The notes: generated by a model not told the origin, from the letters alone. A stretch of DNA of 64,000 bases from Roseiarcus sp963772555 (GCA_963772555.1 CAVYXQ010000035.1:1-64000); one strand, 5' to 3'; counted from the stretch's first letter, positions 16,873-25,992 are shown. A program made the numbers and translations.

Positions 16873-18216
16873 ATGCGCTACCTGCCGCTGGACGCCAGCG
16901 AACGCGAAACGATGCTCGCGCGGATCGGCGTTCCCGACGTCGAGACGCTGTTTGCCGACATCCCGGCGGAGAAGCGGATCGAGGGTCTCCTCGACATGCC
17001 GCACGCCATGAGCGAGATGGCGGTCGAGCGCGCGCTGGCTGCGATGGCCGCCCGCAATCTCGCCGCCGGCGGCGTCCCCTTCTTCCTCGGCGCCGGGGCC
17101 TATAGGCGCCACATTCCCGCGACCGTCGATCACCTTATTCAGCGCTCGGAATTCCTCACCAGCTACACCCCCTATCAGCCGGAGATCGCCCAGGGCACGC
17201 TGCAGGTCCTGTTCGAGTTCCAGACCCAGGTCGCGGCGCTCACCGGCATGGAGGTCGCCAACGCCTCGATGTACGACGGGTCGACCGCCTGTGGCGAGGC
17301 GATGCTGATGGCGCACCGCCTGACAAAGCGGACGCGAGCGGTCATTTCCGGCGGCCTCCACCCGCAATATGCGGACGTCGCGGCGACGCTTGCGCATATG
17401 GCGGGCGAGACGATCGTGCGGCTCGCGCCGGACGTCTTGGCCAGCGAGGACATCGCGGCGGCGATCGACGGAGAAACGAGCTGCGTCATCGTCCAGAGCC
17501 CGGACTTCTTCGGCCATCCGCGCGATCTGAGGCCGATCGCGGCCGCCGCGCACGCCAGGGGGGCGCTTCTGATCGCGGTTTTCACCGACCCTGTCGCGCT
17601 CGCCGCCATTCGTTCGCCAGGCGAGATGGACGCCGACATCGCCGTCGGCGAGGGCCAGGGTCTCGGCAACGCGCTCAGTTTCGGCGGCCCCTATGTCGGC
17701 CTGTTCGCCACGCGTATGAAGAATGTTCGCCAGATGCCCGGCCGTCTCGCGGGCGAGACCGTCGACGCTTCGGGCCGGCGCAGCTTCGTCCTGACGCTCT
17801 CGACGCGCGAGCAGCACATCCGCCGCGAGAAGGCGACCAGCAACATCTGCACCAACTCCGGACTTTGCGCCCTCGCCTTCTCGATCCATTTGACGCTGCT
17901 CGGGGAAACGGGGCTCAGGCGGCTGGCGAACGTCAACCACGCCAACGCCGTCCAGCTTGCGGACCGGCTTTCCGCCGTCCCCGGCGTCGAGATCCTGAAC
18001 CAGCATTTCTTCAACGAGTTCACCATGCGCACGCCCCGCCCCGCCGCGGACCTGATCGAGGCCCTGGCGCGGCGGGGCGTGATCGGCGGACTGCCGGTCT
18101 CGCGGCTTCTGCCGGGCGCCGGGCTCGACGACTGCGTCATCGTCGCCAGCACCGAAGTCAACGCCGACGAGGACCGTGCGGCCTATGCGCGAGCCCTGGC
18201 CGAATGCCTCCGATGA
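16873..18216 (+). CDS. gcvPA: Glycine dehydrogenase (decarboxylating) subunit 1
   Basis: The 447-residue N-terminal half of the split P protein, the PLP enzyme that decarboxylates glycine. It begins MRYLPLDASERETMLARIG and carries family segments SYTPYQPEIAQGTLQ, ANASMYDGSTA and TSNICTNSGLCALAF. The catalytic lysine resides in subunit 2, and the two halves form an active heterotetramer. The split architecture, rather than one long GcvP, is common in Gram-positives, archaea and many alphaproteobacteria. It is closely followed by gcvPB. Confidence 0.95.
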   Translation: MRYLPLDASERETMLARIGVPDVETLFADIPAEKRIEGLLDMPHAMSEMAVERALAAMAARNLAAGGVPFFLGAGAYRRHIPATVDHLIQRSEFLTSYTPYQPEIAQGTLQVLFEFQTQVAALTGMEVANASMYDGSTACGEAMLMAHRLTKRTRAVISGGLHPQYADVAATLAHMAGETIVRLAPDVLASEDIAAAIDGETSCVIVQSPDFFGHPRDLRPIAAAAHARGALLIAVFTDPVALAAIRSPGEMDADIAVGEGQGLGNALSFGGPYVGLFATRMKNVRQMPGRLAGETVDASGRRSFVLTLSTREQHIRREKATSNICTNSGLCALAFSIHLTLLGETGLRRLANVNHANAVQLADRLSAVPGVEILNQHFFNEFTMRTPRPAADLIEALARRGVIGGLPVSRLLPGAGLDDCVIVASTEVNADEDRAAYARALAECLR

Positions 18217-18238
18217 CCCTTCAGGACAAAGCGATCCC

Positions 18239-19783
18239 ATGAACCGTCAAGGCCGACCGACCCGCCCGGAAGACGCCGTCGCGATCGCCGGCGAAACCTT
18301 TACCGGGAATCGGGCGCTCGATATCGAGGAGGCGCTGATCTTCGAAACGGGACGCGCCGATGCGACCGGGGTCGATTTCGAAACGCCGGCGCCCTTCCCG
18401 TCGAGACTGGGTCCGCACGCGCGCCAGGGCGTCCTCGACCTCCCGGGCCTGACCGAGCCGGAGGCGGTCCGCCACTACGTCCGTCTGTCGCGCGACAATT
18501 ACTCGATCGACGCCGGGATCTACCCTTTGGGCTCATGCACCATGAAGCACAACCCGCGGCTGAACGAGAAGATGGCGCGGCTCCCGGGCTTCGCCGACGT
18601 CCATCCGCTCCAGCCGGTCTCGACGGCGCAAGGCGCGCTGATGGTCATCGAGGCGCTGGCGGACGCTCTGATGACGATGACGGGCATGCGCGCCGTCGCC
18701 ATGTCGCCGAAAGCCGGCGCGCACGGCGAATTGTGCGGCATGATGGCGATCAAGGCGGCGATCGAGGCCAGCGGCGAAGCCGTGACGCGGCGGTTCGTGC
18801 TGGTCCCCGATTCCGCCCACGGCACGAACCCGGCGACGGCCGCGCTGATTGGCCTTTCCGTGCGCCCGGTGCCGGCCGGCGCGGACGGAAACGTCAGCGC
18901 GGACGCGGTCAGAGACGCGCTCGGCTCCGATGTCGCTGCAATCATGCTGACCAATCCGAACACCTGCGGGCTCTTCGAGCGCGAGATCGTCGGCATTGCG
19001 GAGGCGGTGCGCGCCGCCGGCGCCTATTTCTATTGCGACGGCGCGAACTTCAACGCCATCGTCGGCAAGACCAAGCCGGGCGATCTCGGCGTCGACGCGA
19101 TGCACATCAACCTCCACAAGACCTTTTCCACCCCCCATGGGGGCGGCGGACCCGGCGCCGGGCCGGTCGTGCTCTCCGAGCGCCTCGCGCCATACGCGCC
19201 GGTCCCGTTCGTCCGGCGCGAGGGCGATGCTTTGCGTCTCGTCGAGCATGCCGAAGGCTCCGCGTCGTTTGGCCGCATGTGCGCCTTCCACGGGCAGATG
19301 GGCATGTTCGTGCGCGCGCTGAGCTTCATCCTGTCGCATGGCGCGGACGGGTTGCGGCAGGCCTCGGAGGACGCCGTGCTGTCGGCCAACTATGTGCGTG
19401 CCTCGCTGAACGACGTGATGAGCGCGCCGTTCGGCGAACGTCCCTGCATGCACGAAGCGCTCTTCGACGACCGGTGGCTCAGGGACACCGGCCTGACGAC
19501 GCTCGATTTCGCCAAGGCGATGATCGATGAAGGGTATCACCCGATGACCGTCTACTTCCCGCTGATCGTGCACGGCGCCATGCTGATCGAGCCGACCGAA
19601 TCGGAATCGAAGGCGAGCCTCGACCTCTTCATCATGACCTTGCGCGATCTTGCGTTGGCGGCGAAGGCCGGCGACCGGCAGCGCTTCGTGTCGGCTCCGG
19701 TCCATGCGCCCAGGCGCAGGCTCGACGAGACGCGCGCCGCGCGGGAACCGGTCCTGCGCTGGACGAGGCCGCTTCCGGCGTAA
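18239..19783 (+). CDS. gcvPB: Glycine dehydrogenase (decarboxylating) subunit 2
   Basis: The 514-residue C-terminal half of the P protein. The PLP-binding lysine is in HINLHKTFSTPHGGGGPG, preceded by CDGANFNAI. YPLGSCTMKHNP and the C-terminal TESESKASLDLFI are also family-typical. The start MNRQGRPT at 18239 is 22 bases after gcvPA; the frame is open a little further up within gcvPA. The C-terminus is some 30 residues longer than minimal homologues and Arg-rich. It is the last gene of the operon. The L protein (lipoamide dehydrogenase) is not encoded nearby. Confidence 0.95.
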   Translation: MNRQGRPTRPEDAVAIAGETFTGNRALDIEEALIFETGRADATGVDFETPAPFPSRLGPHARQGVLDLPGLTEPEAVRHYVRLSRDNYSIDAGIYPLGSCTMKHNPRLNEKMARLPGFADVHPLQPVSTAQGALMVIEALADALMTMTGMRAVAMSPKAGAHGELCGMMAIKAAIEASGEAVTRRFVLVPDSAHGTNPATAALIGLSVRPVPAGADGNVSADAVRDALGSDVAAIMLTNPNTCGLFEREIVGIAEAVRAAGAYFYCDGANFNAIVGKTKPGDLGVDAMHINLHKTFSTPHGGGGPGAGPVVLSERLAPYAPVPFVRREGDALRLVEHAEGSASFGRMCAFHGQMGMFVRALSFILSHGADGLRQASEDAVLSANYVRASLNDVMSAPFGERPCMHEALFDDRWLRDTGLTTLDFAKAMIDEGYHPMTVYFPLIVHGAMLIEPTESESKASLDLFIMTLRDLALAAKAGDRQRFVSAPVHAPRRRLDETRAAREPVLRWTRPLPA

Positions 19784-19793
19784 ATCGCTGCTT

Positions 19794-19822
19794 CGATCTG
19801 GCGATAGATCGTCTTTGTTCTG
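19794..19822 (+). terminator. Possible intrinsic terminator after gcvPB
   Basis: CGATCT at 19794-19799 and AGATCG at 19806-19811 form a 6-bp stem with a 6-base loop, followed by TCTTTGTTCT. The stem is short and the T-run interrupted, so this is a modest candidate for the end of the gcv transcript. Confidence 0.35.
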
Positions 19823-19891
19823 AAGCCGAAATGGACTTAGATGGGGGACGAGAGGTTCCCCGCCTGCCGCAGGTCGAAGGTGTGCGCGACG

Positions 19892-20623
19892 ATGCCGAAG
19901 ACGATAATCCGCCTCGCGGTCGCGGGGTTTCTGGCCGCCCTTGTCGCGATCCCCGTCTCGAGCGCAAGGGCGGACGAAAGCGCGCCCTCCCCGCCCGCCG
20001 GCCAGGTTGTGCCGGCGCAGACGCCAGCGCCGCAGACGCCTGCGGTTCCGGGCTCCGCGCCCGCGGCCCCAGGGCAAAGCGGGTCCGAGGCGCAGCCGTC
20101 TCCTGCCGCTCCCCAACCCTCGACGCCGGCCGAAACGGCCAAGCCGCCCGGCCAGGATTCCACCGGCCAGACGGTCGATCTCGTGGCCAAGCCCTTCGCC
20201 TACATCGAAGGCAAGGCCGACCGCGACAGCATCTTCAGCGCCATTCTCGGTTCGCTGGGGCTGGTCAAGACCGACATGGAAAAAGCCGGCCTCAAGGCGG
20301 CAGGGCCGCCGCTTGCCATATTCGTCGGCGCCGACGACAGCGGCTTCCGCTATCACGCCGGATATCCGCTGGCGGCGGCGCCCGAGGGCAAGACGAGCCT
20401 CTCGGACGCGGTGAAAATCGGCGAGACGCCGAGCGGCAAGGCGATGCGGTTCCAGCATCTCGGCGCCTATGCCGACATCGACGCCACCTACGACGCGATC
20501 ACCGCCTACCTCGACGAAAAGGGCATCGACGCAGCGGATACCTTCATCGAGGAATATCCAACCGACGTGAAGGACGTCGACGATCCGAGGCTCGAAGTCG
20601 ACATCTTCGTCCTGCTGAAATGA
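19892..20623 (+). CDS. Exported GyrI-like/AraC effector-binding-domain protein
   Basis: A protein of about 243 residues: signal peptide (MPKTIIRLAVAGFLAAL...SSARAD), a Pro/Ala/Gln-rich linker to about residue 90, then a GyrI-like domain (VDLVAKPFAYIEGKAD, LAIFVGADDSGFRYHAGYPL, FQHLGAYADIDATYDAI, with the terminal DPRLEVDIFVLLK). GyrI-like domains bind small hydrophobic or cationic ligands and are usually cytoplasmic; an exported copy suggests a periplasmic binding role, which is inference. The start at 19892 begins the signal peptide. It lies 78 bases before hoxF on the same strand, but nothing else links it to hydrogenase. Confidence 0.75.
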   Translation: MPKTIIRLAVAGFLAALVAIPVSSARADESAPSPPAGQVVPAQTPAPQTPAVPGSAPAAPGQSGSEAQPSPAAPQPSTPAETAKPPGQDSTGQTVDLVAKPFAYIEGKADRDSIFSAILGSLGLVKTDMEKAGLKAAGPPLAIFVGADDSGFRYHAGYPLAAAPEGKTSLSDAVKIGETPSGKAMRFQHLGAYADIDATYDAITAYLDEKGIDAADTFIEEYPTDVKDVDDPRLEVDIFVLLK

Positions 20624-20701
20624 GGGTCCGGCCGCGATTGATCGGCGTCAATTCGCGGACCCGAGAGTCCGCCGATAAGGACAGAAGAGCGAGGAGCGGT
20701 T

Positions 20702-22489
20702 ATGTCGGACGAAAGCGAAGTCGTCAGCCGGGTCCTCGAACGCCGGAGCGCCGACCCTGCCCAGCTGCTACAGATCCTGCGTGAGATTCAGGAAGAAACG
20801 TACTGGATCTCGCCCGAGGTCGCGAGGGCGGTGGCGGGCGGTCTCGGCGTTCCCGTGACCCAGGTCGACAGCGTCGTCCAGTTCTATTCGTTCCTCTACG
20901 ATCAGCCGCGCGGCCGGTATCGCATCCTCTTTTCGGACAACATCACCGACCGCATGCTCGGCAGCCAGGCGCTGTTCGAGCATATGCTGAAGCGCCTGAA
21001 ACTCAAAAGGGGCGAAGTCTCGGCGGACGGCCTCGTGAGCGTCGACCTGACCTCCTGCACCGGGATGTGCGACCAGGGCCCGGCGCTGCTCGTCAACAAT
21101 CGGGCCGTCACCCGCCTGACCGCGCGCCGGGTCGACGAGATTTGCGATCTGGTGCGCGGCGGCGCGCCCCTCGCCGAGTGGCCGGCGGACTACTTTCGCG
21201 TCGAGGACAATGTTCGTCGCGCCGGCGCCCTGCTCGGCTCGCGCTACGAACCGGGGTCGGCCCTGCGCGCGGCGATCGCGTTCGGCCGCCAGGGCATGCT
21301 CGACGAAATGAAGCGCTCGAACCTGCGCGGCCGCGGCGGCGCAGGATTCACCACTTCGGTCAAGTGGGAGAGCTGCCGCAACGCGCCGGGCGCCGAGCGC
21401 TACGTCGTCTGCAACGCCGACGAGGGTGAACCCGGCACCTTCAAGGACCGCGTTCTCCTGACGTCTCATGCCGACCGGGTGTTCGAGGGCATGGCGATCG
21501 CCGGCTTCGTCGTCGGCGCGGCGCGCGGCCTCCTTTATCTGCGCGGCGAGTATCGCTATTTGCTGGAGCCGCTCGAGGCGAGGCTCGAGGCGATGCGGCG
21601 CGACCGCCGGCTCGGCGCCAGCATCTGCGGGGCGCAAGGTTTCGATTTCGACATCGAGATCCATCTCGGCGCCGGCGCCTATATCTGCGGCGAGGAATCG
21701 GCGCTGATCGAATCGCTCGAAGGCAAACCGGGAAAGCCGCGCATCCGCCCGCCCTTCCCGGTGACGGTCGGCTATCGCGGCAAACCGACCGTGGTCAATA
21801 ACGTCGAGACCCTCGCCCAGGCGACCGACGTCGCATTGCACGGCGGGCGGGCGTTCGCCGGGCGTGGCACGAGGCATTCTACGTCCACGAAGCTCCTGTC
21901 GGTGTCGGGCGATTGCGCGCGGCCGGGAATTTACGAATATTCCTTCGGCGTGCGCATCGAGCAGGTGCTTCGGGATTGCGGCGCAGCCGACGTCGCCGCG
22001 GTCCAGGTCAGCGGTCCTTCCGGAGTTTGCCTGACGCCGGATGAGTTCCGCCGCCACATCGCCTTCGAGGACGTGCCGACCGCCGGCGCCCTGATGATTT
22101 TCGGCAAGGAGCGGGATCTCTTCGAGGTCGCCCGGAACTTCACGCATTTCTTCGCCCACGAGAGCTGCGGCTTCTGCACGCCTTGCCGCGTCGGCACTTC
22201 GCTGATGCGCGACGCGCTCGACAAGATCGCAGTGGGGCATGGTTCCCGCTACGAGATCAACGAGTTGATGCGGCTCGCCGAGCTCTTGCGCCGCACCAGT
22301 CATTGCGGCCTCGGCCAGACGGCGGGCAATCCGGTGCGCGACACGTGGCTGAAATTCCGGCCCGCCTACGAGCGGCGTCTGATCCGCGGCGATTTTGACC
22401 CTGCGGTCGATCTCGACGCCGCGCTCACCCGGGCGCGGGAGATCGCCGGGCGCGACGACGCCGCCGCGCATATCGGAGCCGACGCATGA
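20702..22489 (+). CDS. hoxF: NAD-reducing hydrogenase diaphorase subunit HoxF
   Basis: HoxF (595 residues) is the FMN-containing subunit that passes electrons from hydrogen to NAD+. The N-terminal about 150 residues are NuoE-like but show only one cysteine pair (C119, C123 in TSCTGMCDQ), so half of the usual [2Fe-2S] ligand set is absent. The NuoF-like part has LRGRGGAGFTTSVKW (NADH/FMN site), GAGAYICGEESALIESLEG, and the [4Fe-4S] motif ESCGFCTPCR with a later SHCGLGQTA. GAGGAG precedes the ATG. It heads hoxF-hoxU-hoxY-hoxH-hoxW; the stop overlaps the hoxU start (ATGA). Confidence 0.95.
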   Translation: MSDESEVVSRVLERRSADPAQLLQILREIQEETYWISPEVARAVAGGLGVPVTQVDSVVQFYSFLYDQPRGRYRILFSDNITDRMLGSQALFEHMLKRLKLKRGEVSADGLVSVDLTSCTGMCDQGPALLVNNRAVTRLTARRVDEICDLVRGGAPLAEWPADYFRVEDNVRRAGALLGSRYEPGSALRAAIAFGRQGMLDEMKRSNLRGRGGAGFTTSVKWESCRNAPGAERYVVCNADEGEPGTFKDRVLLTSHADRVFEGMAIAGFVVGAARGLLYLRGEYRYLLEPLEARLEAMRRDRRLGASICGAQGFDFDIEIHLGAGAYICGEESALIESLEGKPGKPRIRPPFPVTVGYRGKPTVVNNVETLAQATDVALHGGRAFAGRGTRHSTSTKLLSVSGDCARPGIYEYSFGVRIEQVLRDCGAADVAAVQVSGPSGVCLTPDEFRRHIAFEDVPTAGALMIFGKERDLFEVARNFTHFFAHESCGFCTPCRVGTSLMRDALDKIAVGHGSRYEINELMRLAELLRRTSHCGLGQTAGNPVRDTWLKFRPAYERRLIRGDFDPAVDLDAALTRAREIAGRDDAAAHIGADA

Positions 22490-23211
22490 GCGCCCCGGAA
22501 GCGACGATCGCCATCGACGAGATCCCGGTGCCCTTCGAGCCGGGACAAACCATTCTCGATGCGGCGCTGAAGGCGGGCGTCTACATTCCCCACCTCTGCG
22601 CCCATCCGGAATTCGCGCCGCACGGCAGCTGCAAATTGTGCAACGTGATCGTCAACGGCCGGAACGCGTCGGCTTGCACGATGAAGGCGGCCGCAGGCCA
22701 GGAGGTCGAGGTCGACACGCCCGACCTGCACGCCTGGCGGCGCACGCTGGTGCAGATGCTGTTCGTCGAGGGCAACCACTTCTGTCCCGGCTGCGAGAAG
22801 ACCGGCAATTGCCAGTTGCAGGCGCTCGCCTACGACAGCGAGATGATGACGCCGCATTTTGTCGAGTTCTTTCCGAACCGCCCCGTCGACGCCTCGCACC
22901 CGGACGTGCTGATCGACTTCAATCGCTGCATCCAGTGCGAGCTTTGCGTCCGCGCGAGCCGCGATATCGACGGCAAGTCGATCTTCGCGCTGGCGGGCCG
23001 CGGCATGGCCTCCCACATCGTCGTTAATTCGCCGAGCGGCAGGCTTGGCGACACCGATTTCTCCGTCACCGACAAAGCCGCGCATGTCTGTCCGGTCGGC
23101 GCGATCCTGATCAAGCGCGTCGGCTACGCGACGCCGATCGGCGAACGCCACTATGATCTCGAGCCGATCAGCGACGAGGCCACGCGCTGCGCCGTGGAGG
23201 GCGACAGATGA
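22486..23211 (+). CDS. hoxU: NAD-reducing hydrogenase diaphorase subunit HoxU
   Basis: HoxU (241 residues) carries iron-sulfur clusters linking the HoxYH hydrogenase module to HoxF. The plant-ferredoxin-like domain has C38, C49, C52 and C64. HFCPGCEKTGNC is the His/Cys [4Fe-4S] motif, and CIQCELCVRAS with a later CPVG supplies a further [4Fe-4S] cluster. It is homologous to the N-terminal part of complex I NuoG. Overlapping ATGA junctions with hoxF and hoxY indicate translational coupling. Confidence 0.95.
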   Translation: MSAPEATIAIDEIPVPFEPGQTILDAALKAGVYIPHLCAHPEFAPHGSCKLCNVIVNGRNASACTMKAAAGQEVEVDTPDLHAWRRTLVQMLFVEGNHFCPGCEKTGNCQLQALAYDSEMMTPHFVEFFPNRPVDASHPDVLIDFNRCIQCELCVRASRDIDGKSIFALAGRGMASHIVVNSPSGRLGDTDFSVTDKAAHVCPVGAILIKRVGYATPIGERHYDLEPISDEATRCAVEGDR

Positions 23212-23768
23212 CCGCGCCCGCCGAATCGACGGTCCTGCCCAAGGTGCGCATCGCCACCACCTCGCTCGCCGGCTGCTTCGGCTGCCACATGTCGTTTCTC
23301 GACATTGACGAACGGATTCTCGATCTGATGAAGATCGCCGAATTCGACCGCTCGCCGCTCACTGACATCAAGCACTGCGGCCCCTGCGACATCGCGCTGA
23401 TCGAAGGGGGCGTCTGCAACGCCGAAAACGCGCATGTGCTGCGCGAACTGCGCGCCAACGCCAAGATCCTGGTCGCCATCGGCGCCTGCGCCATCAACGG
23501 CGGCTTGCCGGCCATGCGCAACCGCCTCGACGTCGGCGACATTCTCACCGAGGTCTACCGGGCGCCCGACGGCGAGAGCTCGCGTGTCCCGAATGATCCG
23601 GAGCTGCCGCTTCTGTTCGACAAGGTCTACCCGGTCAACGAGGTCGTGCGCGTCGACTATTTCATTCCCGGCTGCCCGCCCTCGGGCGACGCGATCTGGA
23701 AATATCTCAACGATCTGATCCTCGGACGCATGCCGCGTCTCGATCACGATCTCTTGCATTACGATTGA
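23208..23768 (+). CDS. hoxY: NAD-reducing hydrogenase small subunit HoxY
   Basis: HoxY (186 residues) is the small subunit holding the [4Fe-4S] cluster nearest the active site. Likely ligands are C23 and C26 (LAGCFGCHMS), C94 (GACAINGG) and C156 (IPGCPPSGD). There is no Tat signal, consistent with a soluble cytoplasmic group 3d enzyme. The length is typical of cytoplasmic small subunits, which lack the extra C-terminal cluster domain. The gene precedes hoxH by 10 bases. Confidence 0.95.
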   Translation: MTAPAESTVLPKVRIATTSLAGCFGCHMSFLDIDERILDLMKIAEFDRSPLTDIKHCGPCDIALIEGGVCNAENAHVLRELRANAKILVAIGACAINGGLPAMRNRLDVGDILTEVYRAPDGESSRVPNDPELPLLFDKVYPVNEVVRVDYFIPGCPPSGDAIWKYLNDLILGRMPRLDHDLLHYD

Positions 23769-23778
23769 GGCCGCCGCC

Positions 23779-25242
23779 ATGCTCAACCTCGAAACCGCGC
23801 AATCGCCCCACAAGCTGCGGCGCGTCGCCATCGAGCCGGTCACCCGCGTCGAGGGCCACGGCAAGGTGACGCTCCTCCTCGACGAGGAGAACCGGGTTCA
23901 TCAGGTCCGGCTCCATATCGTCGAGTTCCGCGGCTTCGAGATCTTCATCAGGGGCCGGCCCTACTGGGAGGTCCCGGTCGCCGTGCAGCGGCTCTGCGGC
24001 ATCTGCCCGGTCAGCCACCTCCTGGCGGCGACCAAGGCGATGGACCTCATCGCCGGCTTCGGGCCGCTGACGCCGACCGCCGAGAAGCTGCGCCGTCTCT
24101 TGCACTACGGGCAGCTGGTGCAGTCGCACGCGCTGCATTTCTTCCATCTGTCTTCGCCCGATCTCCTGCTCGGCTTCGAGAGCGAGGTCGCCAAGCGCAA
24201 CATCATCGGCGTCGCCGCGGCTTTCCCGGATCTCGCCGTTCAGGGCGTCATGACGCGCAAATTCGGGCAGCAGGTCATCGCCCACATCGCCGGCAAACGC
24301 ATCCACGGCACCGGAGTCATTCCGGGCGGCGTGAACAAGGCGCTGAGCGTCGCCGACCGCGATACGATGCGCGCCGGGATCGATCAGATCGTCGACTGGT
24401 CGAAGGCCGCTGTCGGGCTCGTCGTTCAGCTGCACGAGACGAGCCCCGACTTCTACAAGAACTTCGGCGAGTCGCGCGCCAACATGATGGGCCTCGTCGA
24501 CAAGCGCGGCGCCCTCGACTTCTACCACGGGGGCCTTCGCGCCCGCGACCCGGACGGCGGGCCGATCTTCGATCAGGTCGATTACGCGACCTACAAGACC
24601 GTGCTTCAGGAGGAGGTGAAGAACTGGAGCTACATGAAGTTCCCGCACATTAAAACGCTCGGCGCCGACATGGGCTGGTATCGCGTCGGACCGCTGGCGC
24701 GCGTGCAGGTCTGCGACAATATGCCGACGCCGCTCGCCGAAGCCGAAAGGCGGAGGTTCCTCGAGCTCGACGGCGGCAGGCCGCTGCACGGCGCGCTCAT
24801 GTACCACTGGGCCCGGATGATCGAGATGCTGCACGCGGCCGAGCTGGCGCGCGAGCTCCTCGACGATCCGGACATCGTCGGCACCGACCTCATGGCCGAC
24901 AAGGGGCCGCGTCGCGCCGAGGCGGTCGGCGTGATCGAGGCGCCGCGCGGGACGCTCTTCCATCACTACCGCGTCGACGAGAACGACCTCGTCACCTATT
25001 GCAACCTCATCGTCTCGACCACCAACAACAACCAGGCGATGAACGAGGCGATCCGCGCCGTCGCCTCGCGCTATCTCTCGGGCCGCGAACTGACCGAGGG
25101 GCTTCTGAACCACATCGAGGTCGCCATCCGCGCCTACGATCCGTGCCTTTCCTGCGCCACCCATGCGCTCGGGCAGATGCCGCTGGAGGTCGATCTCGTC
25201 GACGCCGGCGGCGCGCTCGTCTCTCGCGCCCGCAAGGGCTGA
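23779..25242 (+). CDS. hoxH: NAD-reducing hydrogenase large subunit HoxH
   Basis: HoxH (487 residues) contains the [NiFe] active site. The four cysteine ligands are C73 and C76 (RLCGICPVSH) and C456 and C459 (DPCLSCATH). About 25 residues after His462 form the C-terminal extension, normally removed by a dedicated protease after nickel insertion; hoxW downstream is the obvious candidate. RVEGHGK near residue 23 is also typical. Together with hoxFUY it is a bidirectional NAD-coupled hydrogenase. No hoxE or hoxI is seen. Confidence 0.96.
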   Translation: MLNLETAQSPHKLRRVAIEPVTRVEGHGKVTLLLDEENRVHQVRLHIVEFRGFEIFIRGRPYWEVPVAVQRLCGICPVSHLLAATKAMDLIAGFGPLTPTAEKLRRLLHYGQLVQSHALHFFHLSSPDLLLGFESEVAKRNIIGVAAAFPDLAVQGVMTRKFGQQVIAHIAGKRIHGTGVIPGGVNKALSVADRDTMRAGIDQIVDWSKAAVGLVVQLHETSPDFYKNFGESRANMMGLVDKRGALDFYHGGLRARDPDGGPIFDQVDYATYKTVLQEEVKNWSYMKFPHIKTLGADMGWYRVGPLARVQVCDNMPTPLAEAERRRFLELDGGRPLHGALMYHWARMIEMLHAAELARELLDDPDIVGTDLMADKGPRRAEAVGVIEAPRGTLFHHYRVDENDLVTYCNLIVSTTNNNQAMNEAIRAVASRYLSGRELTEGLLNHIEVAIRAYDPCLSCATHALGQMPLEVDLVDAGGALVSRARKG

Positions 25243-25287
25243 GGGAGACCTAGTGGCCCTCGTCGGCCGAATTGGAGGCGGAACTCC

Positions 25288-25415
25288 TTCCCCCCTTGTG
25301 GGGGAAGGCCGGGATGGGGGGTCGCGCCAATCCGGGGAATGACGGGGTTCGCGCGTCACGACGATATGGGGGCGCGACCCCCCTCCCTAGCCCTCCCCCA
25401 CAAGAGCGGGAGGGA
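25288..25415. repeat. Long imperfect inverted repeat between hoxH and hoxW
   Basis: The arm at 25288-25328 (TTCCCCC...GTCGCGCC) is matched as an imperfect reverse complement at 25371-25415 (GGCGCGAC...GGGAGGGAA), about 42 bases each with a 42-base spacer. Each arm also contains smaller palindromic pieces. It looks like a dispersed extragenic palindromic element inserted inside the hox operon. It could fold into a strong hairpin in the transcript and lower hoxW expression or shield the upstream message; this is inference. Confidence 0.65.
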
Positions 25416-25458
25416 ATGTCGCCGCCCTTCGACATTGCTGATGTGGGCCGCTAGGGCG

Positions 25459-25992
25459 ATGCGCCTCGTCGTCTTCGGCTGGGGCAACGACGCGCGCGGC
25501 GACGACGGGCTCGGGCCGCTGCTCCTCGCCCGGGTGGCCGCCGCGGGCTGGCCGGACGTGACGACGATCGAAGACTTCCAGTTGCAGATCGAGCATGCGC
25601 TCGATCTCGATGGCGCCGAGGCGGCGCTCTTTCTCGACGCGGGCAGGGGTACGCCGGCGCCCTTCGCCTTTGCCGAGATTGCGCCGAAGCGCGACATGAC
25701 CCACTCGACCCACGCGCTCGCGCCGGAAGCCGTGCTCGACGTCTACGCCCGCACGCTCGGCCATCCGCCGCCGCCGTCGTTCATGCTCTGCATGCGCGGC
25801 GAACGGTTCGAACTCGGCGAGGGCCTGTCAGTCGAAGCGCGCCAGCGCCTGGAGGCGGCCTGGGATTTTTTGCAGGGGCTGATGCGGGAGCGCGCGGTTG
25901 AAGCCTGGCGGCGCGCGGCGCACACTCACGCACGAGGAAACGCCCAGGTCGCATATCAGACCAAAATCGAAAGCCGAGCGGTGGAGTTGTAG
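25459..25992 (+). CDS. hoxW: Hydrogenase maturation endopeptidase HoxW
   Basis: A protease of about 177 residues in the HyaD/HycI family, expected to cut the C-terminal extension from HoxH after nickel insertion. The N-terminal VVFGWGNDARGDDGLGP holds the metal-sensing Asp, EDFQLQIEHALDL follows, and THALAPEAVL near residue 81 matches HoxW proteins of NAD-reducing hydrogenases. The start MRLVVFGWG at 25459 is the family N-terminus; earlier in-frame starts lie in the inverted repeat. The last about 30 residues after the final helix have no family resemblance and may be read-through. Confidence 0.9.
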   Translation: MRLVVFGWGNDARGDDGLGPLLLARVAAAGWPDVTTIEDFQLQIEHALDLDGAEAALFLDAGRGTPAPFAFAEIAPKRDMTHSTHALAPEAVLDVYARTLGHPPPPSFMLCMRGERFELGEGLSVEARQRLEAAWDFLQGLMRERAVEAWRRAAHTHARGNAQVAYQTKIESRAVEL

